Shown here: positions 1-7,422 of the stretch, piece by piece
How the letters are laid out: each line of letters starts with the position of its first letter
Numbering within the stretch: the first letter of the stretch is position 1
Source of the DNA: Acidobacteriota bacterium
Lineage (GTDB): Bacteria; Acidobacteriota; Terriglobia; Terriglobales; SCQP01
Assembly (NCBI GenBank): GCA_021789895.1
Contig: JAJYIU010000015.1
Location: 1-64,000 of the forward strand
Reading direction: 5' to 3'
DNA: 64,000 bases
Program-made: the position numbers and the translations under genes
Notes under the pieces: model-generated
Told to the model about the DNA's origin: nothing
Seen by the model: the letters and a program-made list of their open reading frames with translations, nothing else
Databases searched by the model: none

Positions 1-166
1 CAAACTGGAGTCCTTCGGCGAGGCGGAGTTGGGCCGGGGAAGGATGGAAGGCGAAGGCCGGCGAGGCGGCGCTGCCGCCGCCGGCGGCATCGGCGGCAGG
101 GGTTTGGGGAAAGCGGGAGAGGTTGCCCACGGCCTTGAGGCCATGGGGTTTGCGGAATCTCAGCAT
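1..166 (-). CDS. Partial CDS running off the left edge (N-terminus MLRFRKPHGLKAVGNLSRFPQTPAADAAGGG...), hypothetical
   Basis: Reverse complement from 166 to 1 is open with no stop; AGGAG six nt upstream of the ATG (reverse strand ...caggagttttttatgctgaga). Not in the ORF track because it is truncated. Confidence 0.6.
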   Translation of the reverse strand, partial: MLRFRKPHGLKAVGNLSRFPQTPAADAAGGGSAASPAFAFHPSPAQLRLAEGLQF

Positions 167-417
167 AAAAAACTCCTGAGCGGCCGGCACGGGAGGCCGG
201 CAGCGGGGTGGCGGACCAATGTTGGGCGAAGCGATAAGCGTCGCATAGCTTCGTTGGTTCGTCGCTCGGCAATCCTCATGTACATCCATGTACACTGCGG
301 TTGCCTCGCGACTCCCGCCTCGCTCTGCTTGCTTCTCCCTTCGCCTTGGCTTTACTGAATCGCGGAGGGTCGGGACCTGACAGGAAATCCCGACTTTCCA
401 CTCGACCTCGGCATATC

Positions 418-447
418 TAACTCCCATCGGTGGACTCGTGGGCCACC
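418..447. repeat. 30-bp dispersed intergenic repeat, copy A
   Basis: TAACTCCCATCGGTGGACTCGTGGGCCACC; 27/30 identical to 10781-10810. Confidence 0.75.
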
Positions 448-523
448 GCTAAAGGAACCTGTCCGCTTTCAGCCGACAGACGACGGCAGAAAGCGGACAG
501 CGGACAGACGCAAAAACACAAAA

Positions 524-552
524 GCCGAACCGGCCGGAAAGGCGGGTTCGGC
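524..552. repeat. Hairpin repeat copy 1 (GCCGAACC...GGTTCGGC)
   Basis: Perfect 8-bp arms 524-531 / 545-552; lies within a ~50 bp sequence repeated at 622-672. Confidence 0.8.
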
Positions 553-634
553 GGAACAGCAGAGCATTCAGCGGACAACTATCAGCTATCAACCATCAGC
601 AGACGGACGACAGAAGACAGACAGAAACACAAAA

Positions 635-663
635 GCCGAACCGGCCGCGATGGCGGGTTCGGC
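635..663. repeat. Hairpin repeat copy 2 (GCCGAACC...GGTTCGGC)
   Basis: Perfect 8-bp arms 635-642 / 656-663; same flanks as copy 1 (acacaaaagccgaaccggcc...ggcgggttcggcggaacagc), only the loop differs (ggaaa vs gcgat). Confidence 0.8.
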
Positions 664-682
664 GGAACAGCGCAGACTCAAA

Positions 683-754
683 CAGACAACGCGGACGAAA
701 CAGACAACGCGGACGAAACAGACAACGCGGACGAAACAAATAACACAGACGACA
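683..754. repeat. 18-bp tandem repeat (cagacaacgcggacgaaa), three exact copies plus one degenerate
   Basis: Units at 683-700, 701-718, 719-736 identical; 737-754 degenerate. Confidence 0.9.
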
Positions 755-1160
755 ATTCAGCGCAGACGAAGAAAGCGGGCTGCGATGCCGGAAGGATCAG
801 GCATCGCCGAGCAACACTTCTACACTGCGGGGGCTCAAACCTGGCCAGCCGGCCCGAGGAAGTGGGCGGCTGCCCTGGCCGGGATCGCGAAGAAGCGATG
901 CGCGGCCGCCGGATGCAGTTTGCCGTCCGGCGCGGGCCGGCAGGGGTATGAGGCCCTGCGTCGCGTGGTTGGGTTCCCGCTTCCGCCGCGGCGGGGCGCG
1001 GCGGAACGCTCATACAGCGGGATGAGAGAGCATGGATGTCTCGCCCATGTCCCATCCCGGGTGACAGTGTCATTCACTGAACACGGCGGCAGTATAGCAC
1101 ACGGAAAATTCCGCCAGGACTAAGATTAAATCCAAGAATATCAAGGAGATGGGCTAATTA

Positions 1161-1177
1161 TGTAACAACAAGTTACA
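1161..1177. promoter_or_regulatory. Palindrome TGTAAC-AACAA-GTTACA upstream of gntR-type gene
   Basis: Perfect 6-bp arms with 5-bp spacer in an AT-rich stretch. Confidence 0.45.
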
Positions 1178-1259
1178 CAAAATGTCACAAAATTTATTTT
1201 TCCTTTATTCTCAGCGACTTGCGTGAGCCCATCCGTAGTGGAATTATTTACATCATGCT

Positions 1260-1282
1260 AGTGTATGCAATGAGCATACACT
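1260..1282. promoter_or_regulatory. Candidate GntR/YtrA-type operator AGTGTATGC-AATGA-GCATACACT
   Basis: Perfect 9-bp inverted repeat 20 bp upstream of the likely gntR start codon. Confidence 0.7.
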
Positions 1283-1302
1283 TTATGCCGGGGAGGAAGG
1301 AC

Positions 1303-1701
1303 ATGCGCCTGACCATCAACGCCCAGGACAAGCGCCCTTTGCATCAACAGGTCATGGACGGGGTGAAGGCGCAGATAGCCAGCGGCAAGCTCCGCGAGGG
1401 CATGGTCTTGCCGTCGGTGCGGCAGGCGGCCGAAGAGTTGGGCGTCAATCTGAACACCATCGCGGTTGCCTACCGCAAGCTGCAGGCGGAAGGACTGGTT
1501 TGGGTACGGCACGGGATGGGGGCAGTGGTGCATTCGCGGCGGGTGGCGTATGCGCCGGCGGAAGAACTGCGCCGATTGCTGCGCAACGCGCTGACGCAAA
1601 TGGTTTTGAGCGGGCGAGAGAAGCGCGAGATCGTCGCTCTGGTGAAGCGGGAGCTGATCGCGGCCGGGCTGATGGGGAGGAAGCGGAGGGGCGGCTATTA
1701 A
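1303..1701 (+). CDS. GntR family transcriptional regulator (YtrA-like, short, wHTH)
   Basis: MRLTINAQDKRPLHQQVMDGVKAQIASGKLREGMVLPSVRQAAEELGVNLNTIAVAYRKLQAEGLVWVRHGMGAVV; AGGAAGG SD before ATG 1303. Track start 1219 would run through the operator. Confidence 0.88.
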   Translation: MRLTINAQDKRPLHQQVMDGVKAQIASGKLREGMVLPSVRQAAEELGVNLNTIAVAYRKLQAEGLVWVRHGMGAVVHSRRVAYAPAEELRRLLRNALTQMVLSGREKREIVALVKRELIAAGLMGRKRRGGY

Positions 1702-1709
1702 TCGGGCGG

Positions 1710-2552
1710 CTACACGTCGTCGCGGTGGCCGCGGCGCAAGGTCAGCATGACCAACTCCGGCGGGCAGCCCCAGCGGAAGGGGACGATGACCTGGCCCAGC
1801 CCGCGGCTGATATACATCTGGGTTTGCTGCATGCGCTGCCAGCCTTCCGGGGCCCAGCGGTCAAAGAGCGGGCGGGCGAAGCGCGGCCGCACCTGCCCGC
1901 CATGGGTATGGCCGGAGAGCACCAGGTGCACGCCGGCGCGCGCCGCCGCCGGCAGCTCGAGCGGGTTGTGGGCCAGCAGCAGGGTGAAATCGGCGCGGGC
2001 GGCATCGGGGCCGAGGGCGCGGCGCAGCACCGGCCGCTGCCGGCGGTCGTCAAGGCCGGCGACGAGCAGCCGCCGGCGCGCGATTTCGCGCCAGGCGGTG
2101 CGGTTGCGGAGCACGCAGATGCCGCGCGCTTCGAGCGCCGCGGTCAGCGTCTCGGCGCCGGCGCGAAAGTCGTGGTTGCCGAGCACGGCGAAGACGCCCA
2201 GGCGGGCGCGCAGCCGTCCGACCATCTCGCTCACCGGGGGTATGAACTGCGGCGAGAGGGTGACGAAGTCGCCGGTAATGGCAATCAGGTCGGGCTGCAG
2301 CGCTTGCGTCAGCGCCAACACCCGCTGCAGGCGGTGGGGAGTGTCGTACAGGCCGTAGTGGAGGTCGGAGAGATGGGCGATGCGCAGCCCGGACAATTCC
2401 CGCGCCAGCCCGGGGAAGGCGAGTTCCAGCCGGGTGATTTGCGGATCGGCAATGCGGCGGCGGTGGGCGTGCAGCCAGCGATGGGCGCGCGGCCAATAGC
2501 GACGGCGCGGCGGGGTATGAAACAACGATTGCATGGGGGTAAACATGCTCAC
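1710..2552 (-). CDS. Metallophosphoesterase (YaeI-like)
   Basis: Motifs HLSDLHYG, ITGDFV, VLGNHD, LSGHTHGGQ. Confidence 0.92.
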   Translation of the reverse strand: MSMFTPMQSLFHTPPRRRYWPRAHRWLHAHRRRIADPQITRLELAFPGLARELSGLRIAHLSDLHYGLYDTPHRLQRVLALTQALQPDLIAITGDFVTLSPQFIPPVSEMVGRLRARLGVFAVLGNHDFRAGAETLTAALEARGICVLRNRTAWREIARRRLLVAGLDDRRQRPVLRRALGPDAARADFTLLLAHNPLELPAAARAGVHLVLSGHTHGGQVRPRFARPLFDRWAPEGWQRMQQTQMYISRGLGQVIVPFRWGCPPELVMLTLRRGHRDDV

Positions 2553-2570
2553 GCAGGCATCGCCGGCCGG

Positions 2571-3410
2571 CTAGCTCCGTCCCGCGGCCAAGCCGGGCAG
2601 CGGCGCTTCGCGCTCGCCGGCGCGGGCCTGCGCGAACAGCGCCTGCGCGGCGGCGTGAATTTTGCCGTTGGTGGCGAGGATCGTGGGGCCGGTCAAGCTA
2701 AACGGGCCGCCCTCGAGGGCGCTGACGCAGCCGCCGGCGCATTCCAGGATGCAGGCGCCCGCCGCCATATCCCAGGGCTTGAGGCCAAATTCCCAAAAGC
2801 CCTCGAAGCGACCGCAGGCGGCATAGCAAAGATCCAGGGCCGCCGAGCCCAGCCGGCGCACGCCGTGAGTTTTCAGCGTGGCGGCGTAATACAGCCAGAT
2901 ATTGGGGTTCTGGGATTGATTCTGGGTGGGGAAGCCGGTGGCGAGCAGGCTTTCCTCGAGTTTTTCCACGGTCGAGACGCGGATCGGGCGTCCATTGAGG
3001 CTGGCGCCGCAGCCCAGTTCGGCGGCGAAGAGCTCTTCCTGCGCGGGGTTATAGACGACGCCGGCGATGCGCCGGCCCTCGCGCTCCAGGCCCAGCGAGA
3101 CGGCGAAGACCGGCACCGAGTGGGCGTAATTGGTAGTGCCGTCGAGCGGGTCCACATACCAGCGGTAGGGAGAGCCGGAGTTATGCTGGCTGCCTTCTTC
3201 GGCGATCAGGTCGTGCTGGGGGAAGGCGGCGCGCAGGCGTTCGACAATCAGCGCTTCGCTGGCGCGGTCGGCGGCGGTGATCAGATCCATGCCGCCCTTG
3301 TACTCGACCCGCACATGTCCGAAGTGGCGCATCAACACATGGCCGGCGGCGCGGGCGATCTCAGCGGCGATCGGGGTAAAGACCGGTTGACTCATGCCCG
3401 GCGGGCTCAT
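2571..3410 (-). CDS. suhB: Inositol monophosphatase family protein (SuhB-like)
   Basis: DLITAADRASE, EEGS, YVDPLDGTTNYAHSVPVFAVSLGLE, KPWDMAAGACILECAGG; start chosen at the ATG overlapping the moaE stop (ATGA). Confidence 0.9.
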   Translation of the reverse strand: MSPPGMSQPVFTPIAAEIARAAGHVLMRHFGHVRVEYKGGMDLITAADRASEALIVERLRAAFPQHDLIAEEGSQHNSGSPYRWYVDPLDGTTNYAHSVPVFAVSLGLEREGRRIAGVVYNPAQEELFAAELGCGASLNGRPIRVSTVEKLEESLLATGFPTQNQSQNPNIWLYYAATLKTHGVRRLGSAALDLCYAACGRFEGFWEFGLKPWDMAAGACILECAGGCVSALEGGPFSLTGPTILATNGKIHAAAQALFAQARAGEREAPLPGLAAGRS

Positions 3411-3886
3411 GCCTGGGCGCATCCGGCGCCGGCCGAGGCGGCGGCGTCATTGACGAGCCAGTCGGCGCCGCCGGCGAAGAATTCTTTTTTCCAGATCGCC
3501 GCCCGGCGTTTCAGCTCATCAATCAGAAAGGCGCAGGCGGCGAGCGCCGGGGCGCGATGCTCGGCGGCGACGGCGGCGAGCACGCTGGCTTCGCCGATTG
3601 CCACACGGCCGAGGCGGTGCTGCAGTCCAATGCCGTGCACCGCCCAGCGGCGGCGGCACTCCTCCGCCAGCTCCGCCATCTGGCGCAGCGCCAGCGCTTC
3701 ATAGGCTTCATACTCCAGGTGCAGCACGGCGCGTCCCCCATTGCGCTCGCGGGCCAGGCCGCTGAACGCGGCGACCGCGCCGTCGGCCGGGGTGGCCACC
3801 CGCGCCTGCAATCGGGCGGCGTTCAGCCGCGCGCGGGTCAGCTCAATCACCGTCGGCCAGGAATTCAATGGCGGCATTGATTTCAT
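3407..3886 (-). CDS. moaE: Molybdopterin synthase catalytic subunit MoaE
   Basis: DGAVAAFSGLARERNGGRAVLHLEYEAYEALALRQM, HRLGRVAIGEASVLAAVAAEHRAPALAACAFLIDELKRRAAIWKKEFF. Confidence 0.9.
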   Translation of the reverse strand: MKSMPPLNSWPTVIELTRARLNAARLQARVATPADGAVAAFSGLARERNGGRAVLHLEYEAYEALALRQMAELAEECRRRWAVHGIGLQHRLGRVAIGEASVLAAVAAEHRAPALAACAFLIDELKRRAAIWKKEFFAGGADWLVNDAAASAGAGCAQA

Positions 3887-3941
3887 TTTAGCAAGGGATG
3901 GCTGCCGCCGAGGCTGTCCGGGCGGCGGCGGGGAAAGCGGT

Positions 3942-4187
3942 TTATCCGCCGCTGACCGGGGGCAACAAGCCCACCTCGTCGCCATCGGACAGCGCCGTTT
4001 GCTCATCCGCCGGATCGAGATTGCGCGCCAGGTGCAGCCGGGCGCGCCAGGCGGCGAGGGCGGGAAAGCGCCGCTCGCACTCGCGCAGGCAGTCGGACAG
4101 GCGGGCGCCGGCGGGCAGTTCCAGCCAATGCTCGCGCCCGCCGCAGGCCTCCGCCAAGGGGCCGAAGAACAAAACATGGATGCGCAT
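3942..4187 (-). CDS. moaD: Molybdopterin synthase sulfur carrier subunit MoaD (ThiS family)
   Basis: 81 aa, MRIHVLFFGPLAEACGG..., C-terminal GG; adjacent to moaE. Confidence 0.9.
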   Translation of the reverse strand: MRIHVLFFGPLAEACGGREHWLELPAGARLSDCLRECERRFPALAAWRARLHLARNLDPADEQTALSDGDEVGLLPPVSGG

Positions 4188-4262
4188 GGCTGTTTCCAGT
4201 TTCGGTTTATTTCGGGCCGAATGCCAGTCCGGGCCAGGGCGGATAAGATCCGCAGTCTGCGC

Positions 4263-4302
4263 GTGGTGCTAAACCGATTTTTAGGGCCAGAGTTAGCACC
4301 AC
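4263..4302. promoter_or_regulatory. Inverted repeat GTGGTGCTAA-N20-TTAGCACCAC
   Basis: Perfect 10-bp arms upstream of moaD and at the left edge of the lower-GC block. Confidence 0.5.
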
Positions 4303-4426
4303 AACCCAAGCGCCGGGGCCATTCCTACAGGGAATCCAACGGCGGCCGCGCCGCCGGATTTTCAAAATCATACTCAGCTTGGTGCGGAGGAGGGGGATCA
4401 GGTCAATGGTAATGGATGGTCTGCTC

Positions 4427-4804
4427 CTACGTGGCGACGCTGAGATGGATTGTCAGCTCCTGAGCCGCATGCTTGTCGATGCGCACCCGGAGCTCATAAA
4501 TGTTCATGCCAGGCGCCGACACTCGGATATAGAAAAGCTTTCCGCTCTTCGCCGGTTCAAGGCAGAAATGCCCCTTCGCATCAGTTTTAGTCGACACGAG
4601 CACATTCTTCCAGTCAGAGCTACGCAGTTCAACTGTCACTCCGTCTGCTGGTTCGTCCATTCCTTTAATGAGTACCCGCCCCGCCAGAGCACGACTCACG
4701 GAGATTTTCTTTTGCACAACAAGCTCCGTCGCGTAGCCGGTCTGCCCAGTCAGGAAGAGGACCAGCACCAGAAGTACCAGTTGCTTAGGAATTCTCATGG
4801 TCAT
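4427..4804 (-). CDS. Secreted carboxypeptidase-regulatory-like/Ig-like domain protein
   Basis: Signal peptide MTMRIPKQLVLLVLVLFLTGQTGYA; VSRALAGRVLIKGMDEPADGVTVELRSS...GHFCLEP pattern. Confidence 0.65.
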   Translation of the reverse strand: MTMRIPKQLVLLVLVLFLTGQTGYATELVVQKKISVSRALAGRVLIKGMDEPADGVTVELRSSDWKNVLVSTKTDAKGHFCLEPAKSGKLFYIRVSAPGMNIYELRVRIDKHAAQELTIHLSVAT

Positions 4805-4807
4805 TTC

Positions 4808-5713
4808 TTAATGATGATCCCCCCTTGCGGATTTGAAGAGATGCATACCGTAGGTAGCCAGGTGCCGACCGCCAAGATAAGCTTCGGTGCGCTGCCAGGC
4901 TCCATTCGACAGCTCGGAGACAATATGGCCACTCAGATCGTAAAGAAATGAAGTGAACGAGGCACATTGGCCGTTGTTGTCCATCGTACATTTGGCGGCG
5001 CGGTGGCCGGCGGCATCGTAAAAGTAATCCACTGCCCCAGGACTCGAACCGTTGCCGCCATTGCCATAAACACAAGCCAGCTGGCCTTCGGCGTCGTAAC
5101 TGAAATTATGTCCCAGGCCGTCATTGAGCAGATCGCCGGAGGCGTCGTAGCTATAATGGTCCATGCGATTGTTGCCGCCATTGAAAGTCAAGCCGGATAG
5201 AGTCAACCCGCTACCCGCGGTGACATTCTGGTCCCAACGGTTGCCGAAACGATCATAATCCCAGCTCAGACCGAAATGGCTGCCGTTCCCATCCGGGCAA
5301 TTCGAAGAGCAATTGGCCGCCAGCAAGCGATTCATATCGTCATAAATATAAACCCACTTGCCATTGACGGCATCGTTAGCTTCGGCGATATCGCCATCGG
5401 GAGCATAGGAAATTTGCAGCCAGTAAATACCCGTAGGCGGAATGGGATCGGCGCCACCGGTTAAGGTTGCGCCGGAAAGCGTTTCGGTAAACGAAGGCGA
5501 GGAAAACCATTGCGTCTGCCAGCTTTCCATTGGCAATAAAAATGCATCCCAGATCTGCTGTCGGCACCGGTCAGAGGGATCGCAAACATGATACGAAATA
5601 CCTACTCCATCTGCACTTATCGACTCAGTGGGCGCATATCCGCGGACGTGAGAAGTCTGGACATTCGCAACAAAGAGGCGTAGACTGCGCGTTGGGACAT
5701 TTCGCCTTGGCAA
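4808..5713 (-). pseudogene. RHS/YD-repeat protein remnant
   Basis: YIYDDMNRLLAAN, WDYDRFGNRWDQNVTAGSG, YSYDASGDLLNDGLGHNFSYDAEGQL, YFYDAAGHRAAK, YLGGRHLATYG; ends before any DPxGL core motif and lacks a long N-terminal part. Confidence 0.7.
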
Positions 5714-6561
5714 ACATATTTTTCATTGATGATGATTGCGCTTCGCAACTCGTTGTTGACAATCTCACACAACGCGGTCACGAAGTACATCGAACGTCCT
5801 GTTTGGAGGACGCACTTCACGATATAGAATGTATTATCAATAGCGACCTTGTTGTTCTAGACTTAATTATGCCTCGATTAGGAAACATACCCACGGACAG
5901 CCCCGATGGCGAACGTTGTGCTGGTATGTTACTGTATCGCGAAATTAGGCGCAAACGGGCCAATCTGCCAATCTTGATATTCACAGCTAACCAGGACCCC
6001 GCTCCGCGGCAGATAATCGATGCTGATCGGCACGCCAGATACATCGGTCGTTGGTCATCTCCGAGCTTTTCAGAATTCATAAGCATAGTCCTCGAGATGG
6101 CTGGCGCCCAAGCATCAACAGGGCGGCTGCGTCCCTTCATTGTGCATGGTCAGGACGAAAAGACCAAGTTAGAACTGAAGAACCTACTTCAAAATACACT
6201 AGGGATGGATGAACCGATTATTTTACATGAGCAGCCAAATCTCGGCCGCACGCTGATCGAGAAGTTCGAAGACTTGGCTACCACTGCTGACCTTGCGTTT
6301 GTACTGCTCACGCCTGATGACAAGCTCGCGAGCCCAGGCGACTTAGAAGCGGACAAACGGCGGGCCCGGCAGAACGTAATCCTTGAGCTCGGATTCTTCC
6401 TGAGTATGATGGGCAGGCATTCAGGTCGCGTATTTCTTCTTTACAAGGGAGCGCTAGATGTTCCGAGCGATCTCAGCGGGATTGTCTATATTGACATTTC
6501 CGCTGGCTTAGCTGCGGCCACCGAAGAGATCCGTCGCGAACTTGCGGCGATTGACCACTGA
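5707..6561 (+). CDS. Receiver (REC) domain fused to TIR-like nucleotide-binding domain (PF10137 / CAP12-Pycsar-type)
   Basis: REC: ANIFFIDDD...SDLVVLDLIMPR...PILIFTAN. TIR-like: FIVHGQDEKTKLELKNLL, IILHEQPNLGRTLIEKFEDLA, DLAFVLLTPDD, RRARQNVILELGFFLSMMGRHSGRVFLLYKG. TTG start at 5707 inferred (track ORF begins 5530). Confidence 0.85.
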   Translation: MANIFFIDDDCASQLVVDNLTQRGHEVHRTSCLEDALHDIECIINSDLVVLDLIMPRLGNIPTDSPDGERCAGMLLYREIRRKRANLPILIFTANQDPAPRQIIDADRHARYIGRWSSPSFSEFISIVLEMAGAQASTGRLRPFIVHGQDEKTKLELKNLLQNTLGMDEPIILHEQPNLGRTLIEKFEDLATTADLAFVLLTPDDKLASPGDLEADKRRARQNVILELGFFLSMMGRHSGRVFLLYKGALDVPSDLSGIVYIDISAGLAAATEEIRRELAAIDH

Positions 6562-6579
6562 CATGTTGATGGAGGCGCA

Positions 6580-7422
6580 ATGAACGTCCAGAGTTCCGAG
6601 GAGCAAATGGCCGCGTTAAAGGAGGAGAATCGTAAGCTAAGAGAGGAACTTGACCGCAGGAATAGAGAACGGATTGAGTACCTTCAGAATGTTTCCCATC
6701 AACTTGTTGCGCCATTGAATGCGATTAAATGGCACATTGAGAACATCACCTCGGCCCGAGTGGGTGTCGAGCGAGCGCAGAAGGTGCTACGTTCTGTGTA
6801 TTCCCAAGCTACGATTGCTGTGCACCTTGCCAAGAACTTTGCGTTGATGTCCAATCTCGAAGCGGATCATGCTTTGAACGCACTCCTCGAACCGCTCGAA
6901 CCTGTAAACCTGTGCCGACTACTGATTAACCTCTCCGACGACTTCCAGCCCCAGGGGTGGGACAGGGAGGTGCAGATTGGCGTTGAAGCAAGGCCGTTAG
7001 AAAGCGCGCCTGATGTTCTGGTTATAAAATCTCTCGTGAGCCAAGTGTTCAGCAATTTAATTGAAAATGCAGTGAAATATGCAAGCAAGGCTTCCGCGAT
7101 TGTCATTGACGGCTCCCATATGCCCACACGCGAAGCCGTTAGCGTAAACGTGCGTAATTATGGCATACCACTCAAGCCGCAAGATATGGAACGCATCTTC
7201 GAGCGCGGGTACCGGACGCAAGAGGCAAAGAACATGTATCCGGCAGGAACGGGCTTTGGGTTGTACATTGCTAAGAAGATTGTTCAGCTCCACGAAGGTA
7301 CGATAACTGTATCCTTCGATGATCGCCGCCGCATCGTGTTTACAGTAACATTACCCATCCGGGCTCTCGAAGGGAAGACCAAAGAACGTGGCCCGAAAGA
7401 CGATTCTCCTCATCGACGATGA
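6580..7422 (+). CDS. Soluble sensor-less histidine kinase (HisKA + HATPase_c)
   Basis: Coiled-coil-like N-terminus, H-box NVSHQLVAPLNAIKW, N-box FSNLIENAVKYA, G-box AGTGFGLYIAKKIVQLHEG; no TM or sensor domain visible; SD ggagg. Confidence 0.9.
   Translation: MNVQSSEEQMAALKEENRKLREELDRRNRERIEYLQNVSHQLVAPLNAIKWHIENITSARVGVERAQKVLRSVYSQATIAVHLAKNFALMSNLEADHALNALLEPLEPVNLCRLLINLSDDFQPQGWDREVQIGVEARPLESAPDVLVIKSLVSQVFSNLIENAVKYASKASAIVIDGSHMPTREAVSVNVRNYGIPLKPQDMERIFERGYRTQEAKNMYPAGTGFGLYIAKKIVQLHEGTITVSFDDRRRIVFTVTLPIRALEGKTKERGPKDDSPHRR

Noticed and set aside
683-754. Possible CRISPR array
   Set aside because: 18-bp units are contiguous with no spacers and no cas genes in the window.
430-951. 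173-aa ORF with DNADET repeats
   Set aside because: Built from hairpin and tandem repeats, no SD or domain; overlapping ORFs on both strands are equally open.
1500-3704. 734-aa + strand ORF
   Set aside because: Antisense to metallophosphoesterase and suhB with repetitive Gly/Ala/Arg composition; GC-driven shadow ORF.
4263-4302. Possible HrcA/CIRCE element
   Set aside because: CIRCE is TTAGCACTC-N9-GAGTGCTAA; here the arms are in the opposite order with a 20-nt spacer.
4427-5713. RHS toxin-immunity pair
   Set aside because: RHS fragment lacks a core DPxGL motif and toxin tail; the adjacent protein is secreted and Ig/carboxypeptidase-regulatory-like, not immunity-like.
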